In this document: positions 34,648 through 43,145 of the stretch, one piece after another
Layout: every line of letters starts with the position of its first letter
Numbering within the stretch: position 1 is the stretch's first letter
Made by a program: the position numbers and the translations under genes
Origin: Streptomyces zhihengii
Lineage (GTDB): Bacteria; Actinomycetota; Actinomycetes; Streptomycetales; Streptomycetaceae
Assembly: GCF_016919245.1 (NCBI RefSeq)
Contig: NZ_JAFEJA010000001.1
Span: forward strand, 1,364,001-1,428,000
Direction of reading: 5' to 3'
DNA: 64,000 bases
The notes under the pieces: generated by a model
Database searches by the model: none
What the model saw: the letters and a program-made list of their open reading frames with translations, nothing else
Told to the model about the DNA's origin: nothing

Positions 34648-34878
34648 TGCCGCGGTCCGTGGCACGGCCCGGTGACGGCCGCGACCGGTCCGTCGCACGG
34701 CCCGGTACCCGCCTCGACCGGTCCGTGGCACGGCTCAGTGCCCGGCGCGACCGGTCCGTCGCACGGCTCAGTGCCCGCCGCGACCGGTCCGTCGCACGGC
34801 TCAGTGCCCGCCGCGACCGGTCCGTCGCACGGCTCAGTGCCCGCCGCGACCGGTCCGTCGCACGGCTCAGTGCCCGGT
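34648..34878. repeat. 33-bp tandem repeat array, about seven copies
   Basis: Units begin at 34648 (degenerate), 34681, 34714, 34747, 34780, 34813 and 34846. The three units at 34747-34845 are identical; the others differ by a few bases. Each contains GCGAC-CGGTCC-GTCGC, a small hairpin. The last unit includes the stop codon of the LD-carboxypeptidase gene on the minus strand, so each unit also carries a copy of that TGA in frame with 11-codon spacing. Spacers are absent, so this is not CRISPR. Confidence 0.9.
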
Positions 34879-35835
34879 GCCGGCGGCCGCCGCGGCGGTG
34901 TCCAGCGCCGGCACGTGGAGCGTCAGCGTCCGGGCGTCGGCGTCGAGTGTGGCGGGCACGCCGAGCGGCATCGTCAGCGCCGACTCCCCGTGGCCGAAGC
35001 CGAACTCCTCCAGGACGGGGACGCCCAGGGTGCCCAGCCGGTCCAGCAGGACGGCGCGGACGGAGGCGTACGGGCCGCACTCCGCCCAGGAGCCGAGGAC
35101 CACGCCCGCGACGCCGGCCAGCCAGTCGGCGCGCAGGAGCTGGGTGAGCATCCGGTCGATGCGGTAGTCCTCCTCGCCCACGTCCTCCAGCAGCAGGATC
35201 CCGCCGCGGGCACCGGGCCGGGTGTGCGGGACGGCGAGGTCGCCGGCGAGCAGCGCGAGGCAGCCGCCGAGGGTGACCCCGGTGGCCCGGCCCGGGGTCA
35301 TGGTCCGGGCGCCGGGCAGGGCTTCGAGGGTGCGCACGGACTCCGGGTCGAACAGGGTGGCCCGCAGGTGCTCCTGGGTGCGGGCGTCCTTGAGGAACGT
35401 CAGCGCGCCCGGCATGGGCCCGTGCAGGGTGGCGATGCCCGCCCGTACGGCGAACGCCTCGTGGAGGGCGGTGATGTCGCTGTAGCCGACCAGGACCTTG
35501 GGCGCGGCGGCGCGGACCGCCGTCCAGTCGACGAGGTCGGTCACGCGCTGGACGCCGTAGCCGCCGCGGGCGCAGAAGACCGCGGAGACGGTGGGGTCGC
35601 ACCAGGCGTCGGTCAGGTCGCGGGCGCGTGCCCCGTCGGTGCCGGCGAGGTAGGGCAGCGACGGGTGGGTGTCGAGGACGTGGGGCATGACGACCGGGTC
35701 GAGGCCCCAGCCGCGCAGGACGTCGAGCCCGGCGTGCAGGCGGTCGGCCGGGACGGGCCCGCTGGGGGCGACGACGGCGACCCGTGCGCCCGGGGTCAGG
35801 CGCGGCGGGCGGGTCAGCGGGGGCACGCTGCTCAT
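34867..35835 (-). CDS. LD-carboxypeptidase (peptidase family S66)
   Basis: 322 residues. The nucleophile is Ser119 in VLVGYSDITAL, preceded by the conserved ARGGYG (89-94); the Glu and His of the triad are expected in LLLEDVGEEDYRIDRM and EEFGFGHGES. S66 enzymes cut the L-Lys/DAP-D-Ala bond of tetrapeptides in murein recycling; MccF-like members cleave acyl-sulfamoyl adenylates. The absence of a signal peptide fits the cytoplasmic recycling role. It follows the S9 peptidase gene by 31 bases. The last codons lie inside the 33-bp repeat array. Confidence 0.9.
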   Translation of the reverse strand: MSSVPPLTRPPRLTPGARVAVVAPSGPVPADRLHAGLDVLRGWGLDPVVMPHVLDTHPSLPYLAGTDGARARDLTDAWCDPTVSAVFCARGGYGVQRVTDLVDWTAVRAAAPKVLVGYSDITALHEAFAVRAGIATLHGPMPGALTFLKDARTQEHLRATLFDPESVRTLEALPGARTMTPGRATGVTLGGCLALLAGDLAVPHTRPGARGGILLLEDVGEEDYRIDRMLTQLLRADWLAGVAGVVLGSWAECGPYASVRAVLLDRLGTLGVPVLEEFGFGHGESALTMPLGVPATLDADARTLTLHVPALDTAAAAAGTGH

Positions 35836-35899
35836 GTGCGGAGCTCCAGGTCGGGTATGCCGGGGCTCATGTGCGGAGCTCCAGGTCGGGTACGTCGGG
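35830..35899. repeat. 35-bp tandem duplication at the S9/S66 gene junction
   Basis: 35830-35864 and 35865-35899 match at 33 of 35 positions. The unit contains the ACATGAGC junction sequence, with TGA of the S9 gene and, in one copy, ATG of the S66 gene. Because 35 is not a multiple of three, the S9 frame ends at the first TGA. Confidence 0.9.
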
Positions 35900-37894
35900 C
35901 CGGTCGATGCCGAAGGTGCGCGTGTAGAGGGCGAGTTCGGCCTCCAGGGCGCGCTGCACGGTCTCGGCCCTGCGGAATCCGTGGCCCTCCCCGGGGAAGG
36001 CGATGTACGCGTGGGGGACGCCCCGGCCCGCCGTCTTCGCGAGGAAGCGCTCGCACTGGGCGGGCGGGCAGATCACGTCGTCGAGGCCCTGGAGGAGCAG
36101 GAACGGCGCGGTGATCCGGTCGACGTGGTTGACGGGCGAGCGGTCCCGGTAGCGGCCGGGGACGTCGGCGAGCGGGCCGACGAGCGACTCCAGGTAGCGG
36201 GACTCGAAGTCGTGGGTCTCGCCGGTGGCCCAGGCGTACAGGTCGAGGATCGGGTAGACGATGGTGCCGCAGGCGTAGACGTCGGTGGTCGTCAGGGAGA
36301 CGGCCGCGGTCCAGCCGCCGGCGCTGCCGCCGCGGACGGCGAGGCGCGCGGGGTCGGCGGTGCCCTCGTCGGCGAGGGCCTCGGCGACGGCGGCGCAGTC
36401 CTCGACGTCGACCACGCCCCACTGTTCGCGCAGCCGTTCGCGGTAGGCGCGGCCGTAGCCGGTGGATCCGCCGTAGGCGACCTCGGCGACGCCGATGCCG
36501 CGGGAGGTGAAGTAGGCGATCTCCAGGTCGAGGACGAGCGGGACCCGGCCGGTGGGACCGCCGTGCGCCCGGATGATGTACGGGGGCAGCTCGTCGTCGG
36601 GGGCGGTGCGGTCGGGGCTGTGCGGCGGGTAGACGTGGGCGTGGATCTCGCGGCCGTCGGGGCCGGTGAAGGTGCGGAGCAGCGGCTCGGGGTAGTAGGC
36701 CGGGTCCACCGGGTCGGCGTGGGCGCCCGCGACGACGCGGGCGTGGCCGGTGCGGGTGTCGAGTTCGACGACCTCGTAGCCGCTGCGCGGGCTGGCGGCG
36801 ACGCCGTAGACGCGGTCCCCGCAGACGGCGAGGGTGGGGGCCCACTCGGTCCAGGGGCCGGGGGCGTCGACGAGTTCGCCGGTCTCGGCGTCGAGTATCC
36901 CGAGGGCGGTGCCGCCGGTGCCGTGGACGACGGCGACGGGTCCGGCGGGCAGGGGGTGCAGCCACCGGGAGCCGAGCGTCCACAGGGCGCCGCCGAACTC
37001 CTCGGCACGTCCGGGGCAGAGCGCCACGGCGGGGCCGAAACCGCCCTCGCCGCCGTCCCCGGGGCCCTCGCCGCCTGCGGCGGGCGCCGCGCGCACCGGC
37101 TCCCACCAGCCGCTCGCGTCGGAGAGGTACAGCAGGGCGCCGTCGGGGGCCCAGGCCACCTGGCAGACCGACTCGGTCTCGCTCCCGGCGACCGCGCGGG
37201 CGCCCTCGAAGGGGCCGTCCCCGGCGACGCGGGCGACGATCACCTCGGTGCCGTCCCAGGGCATCCGCGGGTGGTCCCAGGCGATCCAGGCGGCGCTGCG
37301 GCCGTCGGGCGAGACCTCGGGCCCGGTGACGAACCGGTGCCGTCCGTCGGAGAGTTCGCGGACGGCGCCGCGGTCCCCGGCGGCGGAGCCGTCGAGGGGG
37401 ACGGCGGCGATCACCCGGCGCACATCGGTCGGCGAGGGGCCCGTGAACTCCTCCAGCACGCACCACACCTCGCCGTCGCCGAGGCGCAGCCGCGGGTCGG
37501 CCCAGCGCAGGCCGCCGCCGGTGGCGGACAGGGGGGTCAGCGGGCGGGGCACGGCGCCGGGGACGTCCGGCTCGTAGGCGTAGAGTCGCTGGTCGCCGAA
37601 GTGGACGAAGACGATCAGCGGTCCGCCGGACGGGCGGGCCGCGCCGGCCCAGGGCAGTCCGCCGTACTCGGTGACCCTGCTGCGCACGTTCCACGGAGCG
37701 GGGAGCACGGATTCCCCGCTCCCGTCGGCGCGCAGCCGCACCAGTGCGCGGCGGCCGTCCTCGGCGGGGCGGGGCGCGGTCCACCAGACCTCGTCGCCGA
37801 CGACGCCGAGGTGGTCGGGCCGGCCGTCGTGGCCGGCGGCGAGGGCCGCGCCGATCGGCGACGGCCAGGTCCCGTACGGTCCGGTGGGGAGCAT
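35867..37894 (-). CDS. S9-family (prolyl oligopeptidase-type) serine peptidase
   Basis: 675 residues. A beta-propeller of about 400 residues is followed by an alpha/beta-hydrolase domain. The nucleophile is in VRGGSAGGWTAAV (GxSxGG), with Asp expected in LQGLDDVICPP and His in GEGHGFRR. These cytosolic peptidases cut short peptides, often after proline or acyl residues. ATG at 37894 has GGAGG six bases upstream. Placed third in a four-peptidase run, ten bases after the M20 stop. Its C-terminus PDLELRT is duplicated in the neighbouring repeat. Confidence 0.92.
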   Translation of the reverse strand: MLPTGPYGTWPSPIGAALAAGHDGRPDHLGVVGDEVWWTAPRPAEDGRRALVRLRADGSGESVLPAPWNVRSRVTEYGGLPWAGAARPSGGPLIVFVHFGDQRLYAYEPDVPGAVPRPLTPLSATGGGLRWADPRLRLGDGEVWCVLEEFTGPSPTDVRRVIAAVPLDGSAAGDRGAVRELSDGRHRFVTGPEVSPDGRSAAWIAWDHPRMPWDGTEVIVARVAGDGPFEGARAVAGSETESVCQVAWAPDGALLYLSDASGWWEPVRAAPAAGGEGPGDGGEGGFGPAVALCPGRAEEFGGALWTLGSRWLHPLPAGPVAVVHGTGGTALGILDAETGELVDAPGPWTEWAPTLAVCGDRVYGVAASPRSGYEVVELDTRTGHARVVAGAHADPVDPAYYPEPLLRTFTGPDGREIHAHVYPPHSPDRTAPDDELPPYIIRAHGGPTGRVPLVLDLEIAYFTSRGIGVAEVAYGGSTGYGRAYRERLREQWGVVDVEDCAAVAEALADEGTADPARLAVRGGSAGGWTAAVSLTTTDVYACGTIVYPILDLYAWATGETHDFESRYLESLVGPLADVPGRYRDRSPVNHVDRITAPFLLLQGLDDVICPPAQCERFLAKTAGRGVPHAYIAFPGEGHGFRRAETVQRALEAELALYTRTFGIDRPDVPDLELRT

Positions 37895-37904
37895 CGGGGG
37901 CCTC

Positions 37905-39245
37905 CTAGGCGGACTGCAGGAAGTGGTCGAGGACGCGGACGCCGAAGTGGAGGGCGTCGACGGGGACGCGTTCGTCGACGCCGTGGAACAGGGCGTTGTA
38001 GTCGAAGCCGGGCGGCAGCTTCAGCGGGGAGAAGCCGTAGCCCGCGATGCCGAGCCGGGAGAACGCCTTGGCGTCGGTGCCGCCGCCCATGCAGAAGGGC
38101 ACGGTGCGCGCGTCCGGGTCGAAGCGCTCGACGGCGGCCCGGAGCCGGGCGAAGGTCGGACCGTCGACGGGGGCCTGGAGGGGGATCTCCTGGTGGTAGT
38201 AGCCCCAGGCGACGTCCGGGCCGGTCAGCTCGTCCAGGGTGGCGGTGAACTCCTCCTCGCCGCCGGGGACGACCCGCCCGTCGACGTGCGCGCCGGCCCG
38301 CCCCGGGATGACGTTCACCTTGTAACCGGCGTCCAGCATCGTCGGGTTGGAGCTGTTGCGCACGGTGTTCTCGACGATCCGCGCGGCCGGGCCGAGGGCT
38401 TCGAGGAGCGCGTCCACGTCGAAGGCGGGGTCGTCCAGGTCGGCTTCGAGGCCGTGCAGGGCGGCGAGTTCGGTGAGGGCGGCGCGGACGGTCGGGCTGA
38501 GCCGGACCGGCCAGCGGTGCTCGCCGATGCGGTGCACGGCGGCGGCGATCCGGGTGACGGCGTTGGCGTGGTTCTTCTTGGATCCGTGGCCGGCGCGGCC
38601 GTCCGCGGTGAGCCGCAGCCAGGCGGTGCCGCGCTCGCCCGCGCCGATCGGGTACAGGGACATGCCGTTCGCATGCACGGTGTACGCGCCGGACTCGCTG
38701 ATGCCCTCGGTGCAGCCCTCGAAGAGGCCCGGGTGGGTGTCCGCGAGGAAGCGGGAGCCGTCGATCGCGCTGTCCTCCTCGTCGGCGGTGTACGCGATCA
38801 CGATGTCACGCCGGGGGCGCACCCCGTGGCGGGCCCAGGCCCGGACGACGGACAGGACCATGGCGTCCATGTTCTTCATGTCGACCGCGCCCCGGCCCCA
38901 GACGACGCCGTCGCGGACGTCGCCCGAGAAGGGGTGGACACTCCACTCCGACGGCTCCGCGGGGACGACGTCGAGGTGGCCGTGGACGAGGAGCCCGCCG
39001 GCCGACGGGTCGGTGCCGGGGATGCGGGCGACGACGTTGGCGCGGCCGGGGGTGCGCTCCAGCAGCACGGGGTCGAGCCCGGCGTCGGTGAGCCGTTCGG
39101 CGACGTACTCCGCGGCCGGCCGCTCCTTGCAGTCGCCGCCGCCCCGGTTGGTGGTGTCGATGCGGATCAGGTCCGAGGTGAAGGCGACCACCTCGTCGAG
39201 TGCGGTGGCGTCCACGGCGGTCGGGGGTGTCGTCATCTCAGCCAT
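37905..39245 (-). CDS. M20-family metallopeptidase/dipeptidase
   Basis: 446 residues, two-zinc M20 layout: GGLLVHGHLDVVPAE (first metal His and catalytic Asp), WGRGAVDMKNMDA (bridging Asp), AYTADEEDSAIDGS (general base Glu) and a late HGVDERVPVDALHFG (last His). The inner dimerisation domain contains GRAGHGSKK. It probably cleaves dipeptides or acylated amino acids in the cytosol. ATG at 39245 has GGAGGA about six bases upstream and overlaps the D-aminopeptidase stop by eight bases. Confidence 0.92.
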   Translation of the reverse strand: MAEMTTPPTAVDATALDEVVAFTSDLIRIDTTNRGGGDCKERPAAEYVAERLTDAGLDPVLLERTPGRANVVARIPGTDPSAGGLLVHGHLDVVPAEPSEWSVHPFSGDVRDGVVWGRGAVDMKNMDAMVLSVVRAWARHGVRPRRDIVIAYTADEEDSAIDGSRFLADTHPGLFEGCTEGISESGAYTVHANGMSLYPIGAGERGTAWLRLTADGRAGHGSKKNHANAVTRIAAAVHRIGEHRWPVRLSPTVRAALTELAALHGLEADLDDPAFDVDALLEALGPAARIVENTVRNSSNPTMLDAGYKVNVIPGRAGAHVDGRVVPGGEEEFTATLDELTGPDVAWGYYHQEIPLQAPVDGPTFARLRAAVERFDPDARTVPFCMGGGTDAKAFSRLGIAGYGFSPLKLPPGFDYNALFHGVDERVPVDALHFGVRVLDHFLQSA

Positions 39246-40074
39246 ACTGCTCCTCCACGGCCGCCGAGACGATCGTGGTGACCGCCTTGAACGTGCGAAT
39301 TGCTTCGTACATGGTGTCGCTGGTGTAGGCGACGCGCCGTTCGCCCCGGGCGCGGGCCACGCCGGGGACGACGGTGGCCGCCGCCGCCAGGTGCTCGGCG
39401 TCGAACTCGACCTCGACGGTGAACGGGCCGCCGCGCACCGGCTCGTGGCGGACGGCGAGGGCCGCCGCCTCCTTGGCGGCGGCGCGGATGTCGGCCGCGG
39501 TGCGCGCGGGGGTGCGGCACACGGCGGCATAGCGCGAGACATGGTCCTTGACGGCGACCTTCAGCGCGCCGGGCGCGTAGCCGAGGGCGTCCTCGCAGGT
39601 CAGGTCGTCGCCGGTGACGAGGACGACGGGGACGCCGTACTCGGCGACGACCTGGGCGTTGAGCAGGCCCTCGCTCGCGCGGGCGCCGTTCAGCCAGACG
39701 CCGGTGATGGAGTTGGCGAGGTAGGTGTGGGCGAGGACGCCCTCGGTGCCGGCGCCGGTGTGGTAGCCGACGAAGGCGATGCCGTCGACGTCGCCGTGCT
39801 GGACGCCCTCGACCATCGACAGCGACTTGTGGCGGCCGGTGAGCATCTCGGCCCGCTCGTCGAGCTGTTCCAGCAGCAGGTTGCGCATCGTCCAGTGCGC
39901 CTCGTTGACGATCACCTCGTCGGCGCCGCCGTCGAGGAAGCCGAGGACGGCGGCGTTGACGTCGGAGGTGAACAGCGTCCGGCAGCGTTCCCACTGGGGG
40001 GTGCCGGGCAGCACGTCGGCCGGCCAGGTCACGCCGGTGGCGCCCTCCATGTCGGCGCTGATCAGGATCTTCAC
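39238..40074 (-). CDS. M55-family D-aminopeptidase (DppA-like)
   Basis: 278 residues. The N-terminus VKILISADMEGATGVTW carries the zinc ligands Asp8 and Glu10; further marks are VIVNEAHWTMRNLL, GRHKSLSMVEG and FVGYHTGAGTEGVLAHTY, all characteristic of DppA decamers. The enzyme removes D-amino acids, notably D-Ala, from short peptides, fitting use of peptidoglycan fragments. GTG at 40074 follows GGGAGCG. It is the first gene of the peptidase run and the only one here specialised for D-residues. Confidence 0.93.
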   Translation of the reverse strand: MKILISADMEGATGVTWPADVLPGTPQWERCRTLFTSDVNAAVLGFLDGGADEVIVNEAHWTMRNLLLEQLDERAEMLTGRHKSLSMVEGVQHGDVDGIAFVGYHTGAGTEGVLAHTYLANSITGVWLNGARASEGLLNAQVVAEYGVPVVLVTGDDLTCEDALGYAPGALKVAVKDHVSRYAAVCRTPARTAADIRAAAKEAAALAVRHEPVRGGPFTVEVEFDAEHLAAAATVVPGVARARGERRVAYTSDTMYEAIRTFKAVTTIVSAAVEEQYG

Positions 40075-40220
40075 GGCTCGCTCCCGTTCGCAGGTCCGAG
40101 GACGCGAGTCTAAGGGCTGGGGTCCGCCGTGACGATCATGCGGGACCGGTGCTCCCGCGGGCCGTGCCAAGGCCCGGCGCGGCGGGGCGTCCGGCGGGTG
40201 GCCGGGCGCCCCGCCCGGGG

Positions 40221-41495
40221 TCAGCCGAGGACCTTCTCCAGGGCGCCGAGCGCGCCGCGGAGCTCGTCCGCCGTGATCGTCAGCGGCGGGGCGATGCGGA
40301 TCGTGGTGCCGTGGGTGTCCTTGACGAGCACTCCTTCGGCCATCAGCCGTTCGCTGATGTCGCGGCCGGTGCCCAGGGACGGTTCGATGTCGACCCCGGC
40401 CCACAGTCCGCGGGCGCGGAAGCCGGTGACGCCCCTGCCGAGCAGGGCGGTGAGGCCCTCGCGCAGCACCTCGCCGAGCTCGGCGGCCCGGCGCTGGTAC
40501 TCGCCGGTGGCGAGCAGGTCGACGACGGCGGAGCCGACGGCGGCGGCGAGCGGGTTGCCGCCGAAGGTGGAGCCGTGCTCGCCGGGGCGGAGCACCGACA
40601 TGACGTCCCGCCGGCCGACGACCGCCGAGACGGGCACGATGCCGCCGCCGAGGGCCTTGCCGAGGAGCAGCAGGTCCGGCCGGACGGACTCGTGGTCGAC
40701 GGCGAGGGTGGTGCCGGTGCGGCCGAGGCCGGACTGGATCTCGTCCGCGATGAACAGGCAGCCGGCCCGGCGGGTGGCCTCGCGGACGCCGGCGAGGTAG
40801 CCGTCGTCGGGGATGAGGACGCCGGCCTCTCCCTGGATGGGCTCGACGAGGACGGCCGCCGTGGTGTCGTCGAGGGCGGCTTCGAGGGCGGGCAGGTCGT
40901 TGTAGGGGACGACCCGGAAGCCGGGGGTGAACGGGCCGAAGCCGGCGCGGGCGCTCTCGTCGGTGGAGAAGCTGACGATGGTGGTGGTGCGGCCGTGGAA
41001 GTTGCCGTCGGCGACGACGATCGTGGCCGCTCCGGGGGCGACGCCCTTGACCTCGTAGGCCCATTTGCGGGCGATCTTGACGGCGCTCTCGACGGCCTCG
41101 GCGCCGGTGTTCATCGGCAGCGTCATGTCGAGGCCGGTCAGTGCGGCGAGGCCCTCGGCGAAGCCCGCGAGGCGGTCGTTGTGGAAGGCGCGCGAGGTGA
41201 GGGTGAGCACGTCGAGCTGCCGGTGGGCGGCGTCGATCAGACCGGGGTGGCGGTGGCCGAAGTTGAGCGCGGAGTACCCGGCCAGCAGGTCGAGGTAGCG
41301 GCGGCCCTCGACGTCCTCGACCCAGACGCCCTCGGCGCGGGCCACGACCACCGGCAGCGGGTGGTAGTTGTGCGCCAGGGTGTCCTGCTCGGCGCGGATC
41401 AGCTCGGCGGACGAACGCGCGGGGCGGGTGCCGCCGGCGGAGTCGGGGCGTGCGGTGGCTCCGGTCGCGCCGGAGCGTTCGGGCGTCAGCGTCAT
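40221..41495 (-). CDS. rocD: Ornithine-oxo-acid aminotransferase
   Basis: 424 residues of aminotransferase class III. The cofactor lysine is in LLLLGKALGGG; other marks are LLAGYSALNFGHRHP, MNTGAEAVESAVKIARKWAY, GNFHGRTTTIVSFS and FIADEIQSGLGRTG. It converts ornithine and an oxo-acid to glutamate semialdehyde, as part of arginine/ornithine breakdown. The first 30 residues are a variable, Thr/Ala-rich extension. ATG at 41495 overlaps the ddaH stop by four bases (ATGA), so the pair is translationally coupled. Confidence 0.93.
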   Translation of the reverse strand: MTLTPERSGATGATARPDSAGGTRPARSSAELIRAEQDTLAHNYHPLPVVVARAEGVWVEDVEGRRYLDLLAGYSALNFGHRHPGLIDAAHRQLDVLTLTSRAFHNDRLAGFAEGLAALTGLDMTLPMNTGAEAVESAVKIARKWAYEVKGVAPGAATIVVADGNFHGRTTTIVSFSTDESARAGFGPFTPGFRVVPYNDLPALEAALDDTTAAVLVEPIQGEAGVLIPDDGYLAGVREATRRAGCLFIADEIQSGLGRTGTTLAVDHESVRPDLLLLGKALGGGIVPVSAVVGRRDVMSVLRPGEHGSTFGGNPLAAAVGSAVVDLLATGEYQRRAAELGEVLREGLTALLGRGVTGFRARGLWAGVDIEPSLGTGRDISERLMAEGVLVKDTHGTTIRIAPPLTITADELRGALGALEKVLG

Positions 41496-42322
41496 GCGCG
41501 GATCTCCTGGGTGCAGCACTTGATGCCGCCGCCGGCCTTGTGGAACTCCGACAGGTCGACGGGGACGGGGACGTAGCCGTGGGCGGCGAGCCGGCCGGCG
41601 AGGGCGCCGGCCTGCGGGGCGACGAGCACGTGCACGCCGTCGGAGACCGAGTTGAGGCCCCAGGCGACGGCGTCCTCGCGGGTCGCGGTCACGGCGTCGG
41701 GGAACATGCGCTCCAGCACCTCGCGGCTGCCCGGGGAGAACGCCTCCGGGTAGTAGCAGACGTTCGCCGGGGCGCCGCCCGCGCCGTCGTCGAGGACGAA
41801 CAGCGCGGTGTCCAGGTGGTAGAAGTACGGGTCGACCAGGGTCAGGGAGACGACGGGGGTGCCGAAGTACTCCTGCACCTCGCGGTGGGCGTCGGTGGTG
41901 GTGCGGAATCCCGTGCCGGCGAGGACGAATCCGCCGACGGGCACCAGGTCGCCCTCGCCCTCGCACACGGCGACGGACTGCTGGACGGTGAATCCGGCGG
42001 ACTTGAACCAGGTCTCGTACGCGGCCTCCTCGCCGCGGCGTTCGAGTGCGTGGAACCGTGAGCCGAAGACCCGGCCGCCCAGCACGAGGGCCGAGTTGGC
42101 GGCGAACACCATGTCCGGCAGGCCCGGTTCGGGTCCGACGTTGTCCACGGTGTGACCGAGTCCGAGGTAGGTGTCGACGAGGTGCTGCCACTGGGAGCGG
42201 GCCAGGTCGCGGTCGACCGGGGTGTCCGTGCTCATCCAGGGGTTGATCGCGTAACTCACGTCGAAGAAGCGGGGTTCACAGACCAGGTAGCGCCTGGCGC
42301 GAGGTACACGCTGTGCTGACAC
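41492..42322 (-). CDS. ddaH: Dimethylarginine dimethylaminohydrolase / guanidino-modifying enzyme
   Basis: 276 residues of the pentein superfamily. The catalytic Cys is 269 or 270 in GGGIKCCTQEIR, with the His in DPYFYHLDTALFVLD (His169) and substrate residues in CEPRFFDVSYAINPWM and NVGPEPGLPDMVFAANSALV. It probably releases citrulline from methylated arginine or a similar guanidino compound. GTG at 42322 has AGGAGGA about nine bases upstream. Cotranscribed with rocD, so it probably feeds the arginine/ornithine route. Confidence 0.88.
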   Translation of the reverse strand: MSAQRVPRARRYLVCEPRFFDVSYAINPWMSTDTPVDRDLARSQWQHLVDTYLGLGHTVDNVGPEPGLPDMVFAANSALVLGGRVFGSRFHALERRGEEAAYETWFKSAGFTVQQSVAVCEGEGDLVPVGGFVLAGTGFRTTTDAHREVQEYFGTPVVSLTLVDPYFYHLDTALFVLDDGAGGAPANVCYYPEAFSPGSREVLERMFPDAVTATREDAVAWGLNSVSDGVHVLVAPQAGALAGRLAAHGYVPVPVDLSEFHKAGGGIKCCTQEIRA

Positions 42323-42475
42323 CGAAGGGGTCCTCCTGCCGTTGTCGCGATATCCGGTGACGCATGTCCGGTGACAAGCCAACGGTAGGAATCGGGACGG
42401 ACCGGGGACAAGAGGCGTCCCCTGCGTGTACGCGCAGGAATGCTGCGTCGTCGGGCCCTTCGGCGCCGGTTTCCC

Positions 42476-43036
42476 TCACTCCTGCGGAAACACCCCGGTG
42501 GACGGGGGCCCCGGCTCCCCCGGGAAGGGCGCCTGCGGCACCGTCGCGGCGCCCGCCGGCGCGGCGAGGGCGGCGCCGGCCTCGGGGCTGGCGGTCAGCA
42601 GATGGGAGAGGACCATGTAGCTGATGGTCTTGCGGATGAAGGGCTCGGTCCTGATGCGCTCCAGCACCTCCTCGAAGTGCTCGACGTCGCGCGCCCGGAC
42701 GTGCAGCAGCGCGTCGGCGCCCCCGGTGACCGTCATCGCCGCCATGATCTCCGGATAGTCGCGCACCACCTCGGCCAGCCGCCGCGGCGGGGCGGCGCCC
42801 TCGCAGTAGACCTCGACGTACGCCTCCGTGCGCCAGCCCAGGGCGGAGGGGCGGACGGTGGTGGTGAACCCGGTGATGACGCCCTCCTCGCGGAGCCGGT
42901 CCACCCGGCGTTTCACCGCGGTCGCGGACAGCCCGATGGCGGTGCCGATCTCGGTGAAGCTCGTCCGGGCGTTCTCCACGAGCGCGGCGACGATCTTCCG
43001 GTCGAGTTCGTCGAACGGCGCGGATCTGGTGGTCAT
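42476..43036 (-). CDS. Lrp/AsnC-family transcriptional regulator
   Basis: 186 residues. The N-terminal winged helix (FDELDRKIVAALVENARTSFTEIGTAIGLSATAVKRRVDRLREEGVITGF) is followed by a RAM ligand-binding domain (VTGGADALLHVRARDVEHFEEVLERIRTE), then an extra Ala/Pro-rich tail of about 35 residues. It lies 153 bases upstream of ddaH-rocD on the same strand and is the likely regulator responding to arginine, ornithine or a related amino acid. ATG at 43036. Confidence 0.93.
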   Translation of the reverse strand: MTTRSAPFDELDRKIVAALVENARTSFTEIGTAIGLSATAVKRRVDRLREEGVITGFTTTVRPSALGWRTEAYVEVYCEGAAPPRRLAEVVRDYPEIMAAMTVTGGADALLHVRARDVEHFEEVLERIRTEPFIRKTISYMVLSHLLTASPEAGAALAAPAGAATVPQAPFPGEPGPPSTGVFPQE

Positions 43037-43145
43037 CTCGGGGTTCCTCCGGAAGCTGTGGGGCGGCCCTCGGCCGCCCTATCGGACCACGACCGCCCCG
43101 CCCCCGGCCACCACGCCTCCGGGGAGGCGCGGGGCCGCGCAACGT

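Noticed and set aside
34648..34878. CRISPR array
   Set aside because: The 33-bp units are directly adjacent with no unique spacers, and no cas genes are in the window.
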